Virus record (IMG/VR): IMGVR_UViG_3300009034_000002
Coordinates: 62,001 to 126,000 of that record
DNA length: 64,000 bases
Source of the DNA: a virus
Direction: 5' to 3' (one strand)
In this document: positions 8,794 to 17,276 of the stretch, piece after piece
How the letters are laid out: each line of letters begins with the position of its first letter
How positions within the stretch are numbered: position 1 is the stretch's first letter
Translations under genes and position numbers: made by a program
The notes under the pieces: generated by a model
Told to the model about the DNA's origin: nothing
The model's input: the letters and a program-made list of their open reading frames with translations, nothing else
Databases searched by the model: none

Positions 8794-9132
8794 CTAACCT
8801 TCCTTTTGATATCTAATTACACAATCCTCATTTGGTTGTTGATTTGGACTATCACTACAACAAGAGAACGACGCTTTATTACCACCTTCACAAAACCACA
8901 TATTCCCGACTTTATTTACATATTTACAATATGTCTTCCCATCAATCTCCTTAGTTCCTAAATACCAATTATCGAGAACTTCACAACACTTACCACAAAG
9001 GTTACAACGCGAAGTTTTTTTGTATAGAGACCCATCAGGTTCACTAATCATAAATGACTCCCTACCTAAAAATATATATACTCTTCTATCTGTTGCCCAG
9101 TCTGGCACTTCAACCAAAAACTTTCTTCCCAT
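8794..9132 (-). CDS. Small CxxCxxCC protein (YkgJ-like metal-cluster family)
   Basis: 112 residues with CNLCGKCC at 43-50, followed by further cysteines in KYCKYV, FCEGG and SCCSDSP. This spacing resembles YkgJ/UPF0153 proteins, which bind zinc or an iron-sulfur cluster and are poorly characterised. A frame extends to 9147, but that first ATG overlaps the SD; ATG at 9132 has GGAGGTGA with 5-base spacing. It sits immediately upstream of a virion-type gene with a 4-base gap. A protein-modifying role on virion or glycan proteins is possible; nothing in the sequence settles it. Confidence 0.6.
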   Translation of the reverse strand: MGRKFLVEVPDWATDRRVYIFLGRESFMISEPDGSLYKKTSRCNLCGKCCEVLDNWYLGTKEIDGKTYCKYVNKVGNMWFCEGGNKASFSCCSDSPNQQPNEDCVIRYQKEG

Positions 9133-9173
9133 TGGATTCACCTCCATACCTTACGTTCTTTAACAAGTTAGGG

Positions 9174-11129
9174 TTAAGTTGGAATTGCAACGAGCACCAA
9201 CTGTAACCTACACCATCGATTGTCTGGTACTTCAATATCTTGAGGTTGTGACTTATAATAGTTAGTGGCGATGGGATACCATACTATGCCACTACTACTA
9301 TACTCTTCAGTTGTTGCAACATATGTAGTTGTATAACCACCGAAGGAGAGTCCTGCACTTTGACTACCGCATCCAGCTAAACGGCTTCTTGCTGTATTGA
9401 GGTCACCACTAGAAAACCAACTTGTACCATTATATTCTTCAGTTGTTGGAATGTGTATAATTGTACCGCCGAAGGATAGTCCTTCGGTCTGGCTACCGCA
9501 TCCAGCTAAATAACATCTTGATATATTAAGGTCACCTCCAGCGGCCCAACTTGTACCGTTATATTCTTCAGTTGTTGGAACTGAGATTTCTTCTATATAA
9601 CCACCGAAGGAGAGTCCTGCACTCGGGCTACCGCATCCAGCTAAATTGTTTCTTGCTGTACTTAGGTCACCTCCAGCCGCCCAACTTGTGCCATTATATT
9701 CTTCAGTTGTTGCAACATATGTACCCGTATCACCACCGAAGGAGAGTCCTGCGGTCTGACTACCGCATCCAGCTAAGACTTCTCTGGCTGTATTCAGGCC
9801 ACCTCCAGCCGCCCAACTTGTACCATTATATTCTTCAGTTGTTGCAACAACTACAGTTGTATAACCACCAAAGGAGAGTCCTGCACTCTGGCTACCGCAT
9901 CCAGCTAAACTTCTTCTTGCTGTATTAAGGCCACCTCCAGCGGCCCAACTTGTACCATTATATTCTTCAGTTGTTACAACATTGGAACCTGTATCACCAC
10001 CGAAGGAGAGTCCCGCGGTCTGGCTACCACATCCAGCTAAACTGCTTCTTGCTATACTAAGGTCACCTCCAGCGGACCAAACCGGGTCTGCAAGTTCTGA
10101 CTGAGTTGGAGCCGATTTACATTTGGCATATACTTTCTTACTCTGCGTTTCGGTCCAACTTAAGAAGCCCCAACCGCAAGAGGCTATACCAGAGTCAAAG
10201 TCAACAATCCAAGTACCTAATTCAAAGTATTCTTCTGTAGTAGCAGCGTTTGTAGCTGAATAACCCATCCAATAACCTCCACCGAAGGAGAGTCCTGTAC
10301 TCTGGCTACCACATCCAGCTAAGCCGTATCTGGCTGTATTCAGGTCAATCCCAGCCGTCCAACTTGTGCCAATATATTCTTCAGTTGTTGGAATGGTTCT
10401 AGTTGTTTCTCCACCAAAGGAAAGTCCTGCGGTCTGGGTGCCACATCCAGCTAAGGCGTATCTTACTGTATTTAAGTTGTTGCAGCCGGACCAACTTGTA
10501 CCGTTATATTCTTCAGTTGTTCCAATAAATACATCCGTATAACCACCGAAGGAGAGTCCTGCGGTCTGGCTACCGCATCCAGCTAAATGCCATCTGGCTG
10601 TATTAAGGCCACCTCCAGCGGACCAACTTGTACCATTATATTCTTCAGTTGTTGCAACAAATGTACTCACCCAACCACCGAAGGAGAGTCCTGCGGTCTG
10701 GCTACCACATCCAGCTAACTGACGTCTTGCTGTATTCAGGCCGCCTCCAGCCGTCCAAATTGTGCCATTATATTCTTCAGTTGTTCCAACAACTACAGTT
10801 GTATAACCACCGAAGGAGAGTCCTGCGGTCTGGCTACCGCATCCAGCTAAGACTTCTCTTGCTGTATTTAGATCACCGCCAGCCGCCCAACTTGTACCGT
10901 TGTACTCTTCAGTTGTTACAACATATGTAGTAGTATAACCACCGAAGGAGAGTCCTGCGGACTGACTACCGCATCCAGCTAAGCCGAATCTGGCTGTATT
11001 CAAGTTTGCGCCATCAATCCAACGACCAACTTCTGTGCCGTCTAACGCAAGTTTGTCGTCAGCACCGGTAACGTCGTCGTATGTTCCCCCATCAAAATCA
11101 CTAGTTGTGGTCCAAGTTTTAGTTGCCAT
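9174..11129 (-). CDS. Kelch-like repeat fibre protein, 12 repeats in two blocks
   Basis: 651 residues. N-terminus MATKTWTTTSDFDGG is shared with the proteins at the left edge and at 32329. Twelve repeats of about 44 residues (GGxLNTARxxLAGCGSQxAGLSFGG, TTEEYNGTSW) form two blocks of six, separated by a non-repeat module with DFDSGIASCGWGFLSW (about 300-350). The same module occurs, uninterrupted by repeats, in the 155-residue protein at 32329. The C-terminus DNRWCRLQLVLV also matches that protein but stops before its NYGPGC tail. Beta-propeller blades are the likely fold; receptor or glycan binding is inferred. ATG at 11129 has only a weak GGAAG-type SD. Confidence 0.75.
   Translation of the reverse strand: MATKTWTTTSDFDGGTYDDVTGADDKLALDGTEVGRWIDGANLNTARFGLAGCGSQSAGLSFGGYTTTYVVTTEEYNGTSWAAGGDLNTAREVLAGCGSQTAGLSFGGYTTVVVGTTEEYNGTIWTAGGGLNTARRQLAGCGSQTAGLSFGGWVSTFVATTEEYNGTSWSAGGGLNTARWHLAGCGSQTAGLSFGGYTDVFIGTTEEYNGTSWSGCNNLNTVRYALAGCGTQTAGLSFGGETTRTIPTTEEYIGTSWTAGIDLNTARYGLAGCGSQSTGLSFGGGYWMGYSATNAATTEEYFELGTWIVDFDSGIASCGWGFLSWTETQSKKVYAKCKSAPTQSELADPVWSAGGDLSIARSSLAGCGSQTAGLSFGGDTGSNVVTTEEYNGTSWAAGGGLNTARRSLAGCGSQSAGLSFGGYTTVVVATTEEYNGTSWAAGGGLNTAREVLAGCGSQTAGLSFGGDTGTYVATTEEYNGTSWAAGGDLSTARNNLAGCGSPSAGLSFGGYIEEISVPTTEEYNGTSWAAGGDLNISRCYLAGCGSQTEGLSFGGTIIHIPTTEEYNGTSWFSSGDLNTARSRLAGCGSQSAGLSFGGYTTTYVATTEEYSSSGIVWYPIATNYYKSQPQDIEVPDNRWCRLQLVLVAIPT
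9290..10076 (-). repeat. Second block of six kelch-like coding repeats
   Basis: Six in-frame units of about 132 bp within the gene at 9174, very similar at nucleotide level, encoding the GLSFGG and TTEEYNGTSW motifs. Confidence 0.85.
10230..11005 (-). repeat. First block of six kelch-like coding repeats
   Basis: Six in-frame units of about 132 bp within the gene at 9174. The sixth carries an insertion (GGYWMGYSATNA) and runs into the conserved TEEY of the interposed module. Confidence 0.85.
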
Positions 11130-11131
11130 CT

Positions 11132-12091
11132 TTAGTCTTCCAAGTTTCTCCTGATATATTCCAAAGTACTCTGTAAACCTAAGTCTAAGGAAATTAGGGG
11201 TTCCCAGTTGAACAAACTTTGTGCCAATTTAATTGACGGTTGACGTTTGATTTGTTCATCTAAGTTACCCGGTTTAAAAACGATTTTCGAACTTGAGCCA
11301 GTTAATTGCTTTACCTTAACTGCTAAGTCGTAAATTGAAATATGTTCCTTTGGATTGCCAAGATTAACAGGTTCACAACAAGCCTCAAGTTGACAACGGG
11401 ATAACCCTAACAAGCCTTCAACCATGTCTGACACAAAACAGAAAGAACGTGTTTGACTGCCAGAATCATATATAACAATGTCCTCATCCTTTAATGCCCA
11501 CGACATAAATTTAGGAATCACAAGTCCGTCTGTTATTTTCATGTTTGGTCCATAAGTATTGAATATCCTAGCAATTTTTACGTCAAGTCCATAGAGTTTA
11601 TGAAATAACAATGCCGCAGTTTCTCCAAACCTCTTTGACTCGGTATATGGACAACGACTACTTGCGAAATGTGTTGTACAATTATCCGATTCACATTGGG
11701 GAACGTCTATACCTCCATAAACCTCTGAAGAGCTAGTAAAAAAGAATTGTGCATCCCTTTCCCTCGCAAACTCCAACAACTTTAACGTGCCAACCGAATT
11801 GACCAACAAGGTATTCAAAACGTCGGTTTCACAACTAAATTTTGGAATTGCAGGGGAAGCCAAATGGAAAATTACATCTACTTCCGGCATTTCATCTAAA
11901 CCCTTATCTGGGAAATGCAAAACATCATGCTTGTAAAACATAAAATTTTTGTGATCGAGCAGTGGTTGAATATTCCGTTTATTACCGGTGTAAAAGTAAT
12001 CAACACAATAAACAGTATGTCCTTCATTAAGGAGTCGTTTACACAAGTTTGATCCAATAAAGCCAGCTCCTCCGGTAACAAAATACTTCAC
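11132..12091 (-). CDS. uxs: UDP-glucuronate decarboxylase (UDP-xylose synthase)
   Basis: Extended SDR that decarboxylates UDP-glucuronate to UDP-xylose. Evidence includes the NAD motif TGGAGFIGS (6-14), VDYFYTGNKRNI, FHLASPA (75-81), SSSEVYG with Glu123, YTESK with Tyr149 and Lys153, ARIFNTYGP, SGSQTRSF and PVNLGNPKEH, all features of the UXS branch. Length 319 is normal for bacterial forms. With the UDP-glucose dehydrogenase at 2517 it completes UDP-glucose to UDP-xylose. It sits two bases upstream of the kelch-like gene start and three bases after the next glycosyltransferase, so one transcript is likely. Confidence 0.85.
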   Translation of the reverse strand: MKYFVTGGAGFIGSNLCKRLLNEGHTVYCVDYFYTGNKRNIQPLLDHKNFMFYKHDVLHFPDKGLDEMPEVDVIFHLASPAIPKFSCETDVLNTLLVNSVGTLKLLEFARERDAQFFFTSSSEVYGGIDVPQCESDNCTTHFASSRCPYTESKRFGETAALLFHKLYGLDVKIARIFNTYGPNMKITDGLVIPKFMSWALKDEDIVIYDSGSQTRSFCFVSDMVEGLLGLSRCQLEACCEPVNLGNPKEHISIYDLAVKVKQLTGSSSKIVFKPGNLDEQIKRQPSIKLAQSLFNWEPLISLDLGLQSTLEYIRRNLED

Positions 12092-12094
12092 AGC

Positions 12095-13129
12095 TTAATC
12101 CTCCCAACTAATCAGGTCACCAGGAATCAGTTTCGCAAGTTTTAATTCATTCATATATTCCAAGGCCTTATGATAAACTCTAAGTGGCTTTAATGCTCTC
12201 ATACAACGAACTACCTGATTAATACAAACATTTCGATGCCTCTTTTCGCCCGCTTGCCATTCCCAACACGGGACGCAAGGAACTTCCTCTGCAACAATTG
12301 CACGGCAACGATTGTAATTTTTGATTCTAATCTCCGGAGGTAATGAACCAAATAGTGCAAGTGTAGGTATATCAAATCCGGCCGTTAGATGTAAAAACAA
12401 TGTATCTACGGTTACAAAAAAGTCACACCGTTTTGTCAAAGCAATCGATTGTTCTAATGTCAATAATCCACATGTGTTGATCAAACCAGAGGACTCAAAT
12501 CCTCTATCGGAGTCATCACCTAAGAGTATAAGACGATAGAAGGTTTTGTCAAATAGAGAAACAAACTCCCTTGCGTAAATCTCAAACCAACTTCGTAATC
12601 TAAATCTCGCAAAGGGTGAAAAGCCAATAGTTACAACTTCCGGTGACAGCTTTTGTTTACAGAATTCCTCTGCCCATTTCTCAGCTTGACGATCTTTTGG
12701 AATAATTAACCGATAGTCAGATATTGTAATATCGCACAACTTTGCAATGGCATCAATCCTTGGAATTCGGTTTACTTCATCTACATATTGTTCAAGCTTG
12801 CCTTCAAGATTAAAAAAGAGATCAAACTTATCAACATCGACAGGATCCGTTCTATAATCGGGCCAACCTGGCCCGTGATACTGACTTTCGATATTAGCCA
12901 AATGATCAATATACTTATTTCCCTTCAGAAGAGGAAAGTTCTCAGTCTTCGTGAAGTAGGTAAGGTCACAGCCTTTATACTTTCCCTTTAACGCTCTGAT
13001 AATCGGCGTCGACATAAGTATATCACCAGCGCCTCCTGAACGAAGAAAGCCAATAGATGAAATCCGTCCAGACCGTTTGGACTGGATAACTTTATTTCTG
13101 GAAGTGAAATCAGCGCGCCCGATCTTCAT
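12095..13129 (-). CDS. GT9-like glycosyltransferase (heptosyltransferase family)
   Basis: GT-B fold family 9 member of 344 residues. The N-terminal lobe has IGFLRSGGAGDILMSTPIIRAL, matching the GxGDxLLTTP motif of ADP-heptose:LPS heptosyltransferases. The C-terminal lobe has FFVTVDTLFLHLTAGFDIPTLALFG, matching the DSGxxHxAxAxxxPxxALFG nucleotide-sugar motif. A late CxxC in EVPCVPC is shared with the second GT9 gene at 17276. ATG at 13129 has GGGAGG 9 bases upstream. Substrate unknown; a phosphoheptose isomerase gene at 49976 makes heptose chemistry plausible. Confidence 0.8.
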   Translation of the reverse strand: MKIGRADFTSRNKVIQSKRSGRISSIGFLRSGGAGDILMSTPIIRALKGKYKGCDLTYFTKTENFPLLKGNKYIDHLANIESQYHGPGWPDYRTDPVDVDKFDLFFNLEGKLEQYVDEVNRIPRIDAIAKLCDITISDYRLIIPKDRQAEKWAEEFCKQKLSPEVVTIGFSPFARFRLRSWFEIYAREFVSLFDKTFYRLILLGDDSDRGFESSGLINTCGLLTLEQSIALTKRCDFFVTVDTLFLHLTAGFDIPTLALFGSLPPEIRIKNYNRCRAIVAEEVPCVPCWEWQAGEKRHRNVCINQVVRCMRALKPLRVYHKALEYMNELKLAKLIPGDLISWED

Positions 13130-13151
13130 TTATCATGTCCTCCCGAAAAAA

Positions 13152-14294
13152 CTATTTCCTCCCAAAGTTTCCAGGGTGAATTGCACCCGGCGTGGCAACA
13201 ATGTATATTGGATGAGCATCAAGTGTCACTTTTCCCGTGGCGACGTTAATACGTTGACCGTACATATCATATATCGGGAAATCAAATTGGTATTCTCGAA
13301 CTAATTCAGCACCACCCGACAACCAAATTACATGTATTTCACTACCATCTTCAAACACATGCCAATTAAATTTGTCCGTAAGCCAACGTTCCTGAACAGT
13401 GGTACTTGGAAGTGCTTTAAATTGTTTCACATACTCAGCTCCTTTAAGAAGGAAACCTAAGCCCTTAAACGCTTTATAACTTAATCGAGGCTTGCCACTT
13501 TCGTCCAACAAACCCCAACCGTTATACTTTAAGGCAAACCAAATCGCATAGTCAATTCCCATCGAATTGAAAAGAATGTGTTGTTCAACCAACGAGATAG
13601 CCTGGCGTTCCTCCGTCTGGATAATGTGATAAAACCTTGGATCCCCGGCACACGGTACGCCACATTCAGAAACAACAACCGGTTTGTCAATACCATATCT
13701 AGCGAGAATTTCGGAAACTTTTAAACATCCCACATAAATATTCTTCGTACCGCCATAACCATATAAATAAAAGTTCAAAGAAATAAAGTCAAGATAGTCT
13801 CCAATACCGAGTTCACAACAACTTTTGAAGAATTCACTACGATCTTCGTTACCAAAGTATCCGTTAAACGTAGGAGTCAACCAGCCACAACCACCAATGA
13901 TATTGTCAGGATTAATAGACTTTCCAATTTCGTAGTAGCCCTTTGTTAACTTAACAAACTCTTCTGGAGTACCATCAAATCTACAACCTTGTTGCCAAGG
14001 TCGAATTTCGGGTTCGCCGCCAAAATCGTAAATCTTTATTACATCTTTAAACCGACGGAACGAGTCTTCGACAAACTTGACGGGTAACCCCTTTTGGTTC
14101 ATTGGAAGAATGAACTTTGCAATCAACTGGGTGTCCTTATCCGTAACCGCTTTACAAGCATCTATTGACGGAAAACCAAGATGCATCTGGAGTTGCACCA
14201 AGTCTGGGTCCAATTTATTAATTGCTTCAACGTGATGATCAAGTTTTGATGTCACTGCTACACCTAGTTGTTCGAATTTAAAGTTCAGTTTCAT
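13152..14294 (-). CDS. Clan GH-A glycoside hydrolase-like protein
   Basis: 380-residue TIM-barrel glycosidase candidate with a C-terminal beta domain (about 310-380). The acid/base position is Glu94 in YDFGGEPE, where most clan members have Asn-Glu-Pro, so Asn is replaced by Gly. The nucleophile is Glu210 in VVVSECGVP. There is no signal peptide, so it acts in the cytosol or on the virion. It resembles GH39/GH5-like barrels but I cannot fix the family. Placed among glycosyltransferases, it may trim host glycan, act as a fibre depolymerase, or serve as a transglycosidase. ATG at 14294 follows AAGGAGG by 5 bases; a GTG at 14297 is too close. Confidence 0.7.
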   Translation of the reverse strand: MKLNFKFEQLGVAVTSKLDHHVEAINKLDPDLVQLQMHLGFPSIDACKAVTDKDTQLIAKFILPMNQKGLPVKFVEDSFRRFKDVIKIYDFGGEPEIRPWQQGCRFDGTPEEFVKLTKGYYEIGKSINPDNIIGGCGWLTPTFNGYFGNEDRSEFFKSCCELGIGDYLDFISLNFYLYGYGGTKNIYVGCLKVSEILARYGIDKPVVVSECGVPCAGDPRFYHIIQTEERQAISLVEQHILFNSMGIDYAIWFALKYNGWGLLDESGKPRLSYKAFKGLGFLLKGAEYVKQFKALPSTTVQERWLTDKFNWHVFEDGSEIHVIWLSGGAELVREYQFDFPIYDMYGQRINVATGKVTLDAHPIYIVATPGAIHPGNFGRK

Positions 14295-14304
14295 CACTGC
14301 CTCC

Positions 14305-15015
14305 TTAGTGTAATGACTTGTTTTGTTTATCGCGGGCCTTTGGTAATCGAATCATATACCCATATTTACCGATGTGTACTAACTTAATTGACGTATCGGC
14401 ATAAAGTTCAAAGCCGGATTGAATTGCGCGTTCACAAAAAGCCCAATCCTCCGACAAATATTCCTTTTTTCCAGAACGGTGGGCCCACCCACAGTCCAGT
14501 GGCCACGCATGAATGAAAGGTTGATATAAAGCGTACGTGATGTCATTGACTGAGAAATCCCAATATTCCAAATCCCCATAGTCCTTAATCATCTTCAGTA
14601 CTACTGTACGCTTAATTAGCATACAACCGCTACTCAAACGGTGCATCTTAATCAACCGGCCGTCCATTACACATGGCTCTTTCGGATCCATTGGTATCGA
14701 CGTTATCTCATCCTTTCCCTTCATAGGATACAAACCACCTACAATATCTAAATTTCGACTAATCATTTTATCAAGAGGATTAAAACTAAAATCTAACACT
14801 CCAATATCAGCATCCCAAGACAACAAATAGTCATACCCCCCACGAATGAAGTCACCCAAGTGTGAATTCCTACCACGAGACACAAGGGACTCTTGCGCAA
14901 TGTAATTCCGGTCAACGGTATGTTTTGATGATCGTTCGATATGCTCCCACGTAATTGCAGCGCTTAATTCCGGCCGACCTTCAAGTACTAACAAACTCAT
15001 AAATACTCTAGCCAT
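14305..15015 (-). CDS. GT-A glycosyltransferase-like protein, phage type
   Basis: 236 residues. YDYLLSWDADIG supplies the DxD-type metal site, and SSGCMLIKRTVV plus SEDWAFCERA are typical of a compact transferase group seen in phage genomes. There is no membrane segment. ATG at 15015 follows TAGGAGG with a 7-base spacer. The gene precedes the glycosidase by 10 bases. The donor is unknown. Confidence 0.7.
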   Translation of the reverse strand: MARVFMSLLVLEGRPELSAAITWEHIERSSKHTVDRNYIAQESLVSRGRNSHLGDFIRGGYDYLLSWDADIGVLDFSFNPLDKMISRNLDIVGGLYPMKGKDEITSIPMDPKEPCVMDGRLIKMHRLSSGCMLIKRTVVLKMIKDYGDLEYWDFSVNDITYALYQPFIHAWPLDCGWAHRSGKKEYLSEDWAFCERAIQSGFELYADTSIKLVHIGKYGYMIRLPKARDKQNKSLH

Positions 15016-15054
15016 TTTGTTTACCTCCTAAGGCGTATTTGGTTTCATGAACCT

Positions 15055-15930
15055 TTATCTAATGTTAACTCTACCAGGTTGTTTTTCACCTGTGTCTTGT
15101 TCATCAGGCGCAGGTAACTCATCCTTAACCGGTTTATCTGTAAGTTCGGGGAAGAGGTTGCCTTGTGTAAGTTGTTTTCGTAGTCCAACGTTTTCAGGAT
15201 GATTAGCAGCCATAACGTACTGACCTAATAAGTTTCGCGCTTCCGCTGGACCTACTTTAGCACCCGCAACTTTACAAGCCTCAATTTCCCTATGGAACCG
15301 TAACAAACTACTTCGTGGTTGATGATGTTCATATGACTCAATTCCGAACTCCATGTTAGGTATAAGCTCCCGTTTTATAGTTTCGTGAGTTTTAATTTCC
15401 CGAATTCTATCTTTCGCCACACGCATCATATTCTTTGCAACAAATATGTTCTGCTCCAAGTCTATTTTCTTCTTCTTTACTCGATATTCCGATCGTACCT
15501 TTTCCAATGTATCGGGTGAATCAATTTGAACACATTTCCGTTCAAGTTCTGCCAATTCATACTCTTGAAGTTTCATCTTTTCCCGTAACTTACGAAACTC
15601 AAAGGATAACATAACCAATTCGTGGAAGTGTACGTCTTGTTCGCGTACCATTTGCCAATACTTTGCATCGGGACCGGGAAACCTTACATCATTAAGTACA
15701 CTATTGCGTAGTTCGTACTCTGACCGAAAGACTTGATTCTTCCTAAAGGTATCCTCTAACGCTGGCTTGAGTTCCACCAACAGATTAAGGTCTTCCTTTG
15801 ATAAAATGTTGGTACCCTTAATTACGTCCAACGAGATTTCACTGTAGGGTACACTACAACTCGTCAGTTTACCCGAGCCTTCGTCAACCTTAATCTCTTC
15901 CTTTTCATGGACTTCTTTAACCTCTTTCAT
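15055..15930 (-). CDS. Coiled-coil hypothetical protein
   Basis: 291 residues, not recognised. The centre (about 95-200) is a long charged helix rich in Lys, Glu, Arg and Leu, likely a coiled coil. The N-terminal 30 residues and the last 40 (PVKDELPAPDEQDTGEKQ) are disordered-looking. ATG at 15930 has AGGAGG 9 bases upstream. The tRNA-synthetase-like gene starts immediately upstream. A scaffold, adaptor or virion-assembly role is possible; there is no catalytic motif. Confidence 0.6.
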   Translation of the reverse strand: MKEVKEVHEKEEIKVDEGSGKLTSCSVPYSEISLDVIKGTNILSKEDLNLLVELKPALEDTFRKNQVFRSEYELRNSVLNDVRFPGPDAKYWQMVREQDVHFHELVMLSFEFRKLREKMKLQEYELAELERKCVQIDSPDTLEKVRSEYRVKKKKIDLEQNIFVAKNMMRVAKDRIREIKTHETIKRELIPNMEFGIESYEHHQPRSSLLRFHREIEACKVAGAKVGPAEARNLLGQYVMAANHPENVGLRKQLTQGNLFPELTDKPVKDELPAPDEQDTGEKQPGRVNIR

Positions 15931-15956
15931 TTTTTCGAGCCTCCTGTTTTTTTTAA

Positions 15957-17276
15957 CTACGTTTTCAACTGTTTTGTAAAATCTTTCTCGTCAATACAAA
16001 TATGTTCCGTTGGTATCCTACTTGGGTTGAACTTTGATATCAAATCCTCTATACTAGATATTTTTGGACTGTCAATTAAATTAGCCCTGAATGCTAACTC
16101 ACCTAACACAACTTCAGGACGAGAAAAACTTAAAAAGTGTTCAACCGGTAGCGACCTTACCGTTTTTGATAATTTATAACCGTTTTCGTTTATAATCAAA
16201 CCGTGATACATATTATTAGCCTTGTAGTCAATTAGTTGTCCTGCTTCACGTTCCAGAGTGTCCCCGAACGACTCAATATCAGAACCACGAATTGAATGTG
16301 ACACGCCAAATTCCTTATCGTCAATGGCAGACGTTAAAGCAAGATCCGGCAAGCCGCCAAAGTAAATACCTACATCTAGCTGATAACACCTTTTCCTCAC
16401 AACCGTTTTTGGGTCGGAAAGGTCTAAATTTAATTTCCTTCCTCTACAATAGTCATCATAATAATACTCAAGTCGAACTTGACGATAGAAGTCATCAAAA
16501 TGCATCGATAAACTAGATGTATTCACCGGAGAAAAGATAAAACTCTCGGTTTGATGTCTCCGTATCCATTCAGGTCGTTTTTCCTGAAAACAATAACGAC
16601 CCGATTTCTCAATTCTAAGTAAAAGTTCATTGTCATTCCAAAAAGAGAACACTCGTAGCGGTTCCTCAAACCAAACAATCTTAATAGCTTGAATATAACT
16701 TTTCTTATCAAAGTGAAAACTCAAACCAGCTTTGCGTTCCAACATATAATGTAACGCGTAAGGCATAAAGGTTGTAAGGTCTTCCTTTAGTACATTGTCC
16801 GGTTCAAAACCTTGTACAACCGGCGTGAACGAAGTCACCTTTGGTACAATCTCTTCACCCTCAGGACTGAAAAACTTTATACTTTGAATTGAACATGGCG
16901 GTGGATACTTATCATCACGCGCCAATCTAGGATGACCTTTCTTATTGCATCTAAGAGCAATTTCCTGTTCAGTACAGTTACAAAAGTAAAGTTGATCAGA
17001 TGTGGTAAGCAACCTCTTTACAGTCTCAAGATAAAGTTTTCTCCGTTCCGATTGAAATACAACAAAGTCTGACTTTAAACCAAAACGATCCAAAACACGA
17101 ATGAAACCTTCTCGCATTTCAATCCGCCAATCAGGCATCTTTTGTCCATCGACGCGTAAAAAGAACTTTCCATTAAACTTCCTAGCATATAGAAAGTTTA
17201 ACAAACAATTAAACAGTGACCCTAAATGTGTCTCGCCAGATGCTGTAGGTGCCCATCTTGTTACTACATTACTCAT
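15957..17276 (-). CDS. Glutamyl-tRNA synthetase-like class I enzyme
   Basis: Class Ic aminoacyl-tRNA synthetase fold. RWAPTASGETHLGS (7-20) replaces RFAPSPTGxLHIGG, with HLGS as the HIGH motif. CNC (99-101) plus YPPPC (124-128) matches the CxC...YxxxC zinc site of GluRS and GluQ-RS. DVGIYFGGLPDLALTSAIDD and HSIRGSDI match the GluRS VDD and RGEDL region. KLSKT at about 368 is the KMSKS motif. There is a large insertion (about 130-250), and only about 70 residues follow KLSKT, so a full anticodon-binding domain is missing, as in GluQ-RS. It overlaps the stop of the GT9 gene (TGATG). It may aminoacylate tRNA or another acceptor such as a glycan. Confidence 0.75.
   Translation of the reverse strand: MSNVVTRWAPTASGETHLGSLFNCLLNFLYARKFNGKFFLRVDGQKMPDWRIEMREGFIRVLDRFGLKSDFVVFQSERRKLYLETVKRLLTTSDQLYFCNCTEQEIALRCNKKGHPRLARDDKYPPPCSIQSIKFFSPEGEEIVPKVTSFTPVVQGFEPDNVLKEDLTTFMPYALHYMLERKAGLSFHFDKKSYIQAIKIVWFEEPLRVFSFWNDNELLLRIEKSGRYCFQEKRPEWIRRHQTESFIFSPVNTSSLSMHFDDFYRQVRLEYYYDDYCRGRKLNLDLSDPKTVVRKRCYQLDVGIYFGGLPDLALTSAIDDKEFGVSHSIRGSDIESFGDTLEREAGQLIDYKANNMYHGLIINENGYKLSKTVRSLPVEHFLSFSRPEVVLGELAFRANLIDSPKISSIEDLISKFNPSRIPTEHICIDEKDFTKQLKT

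Noticed and set aside
9551-10930. Long plus-strand frames opposite the kelch-like repeats
   Set aside because: They repeat with the period of the minus-strand gene, have no SD and consist of repeated Leu/Tyr/His-rich strings. They are mirror frames of a repeat gene.
9290-11005. Regular repeats that might be a CRISPR array
   Set aside because: Units of about 132 bp are coding throughout, in frame, with no short palindromic repeat and no unique spacers.
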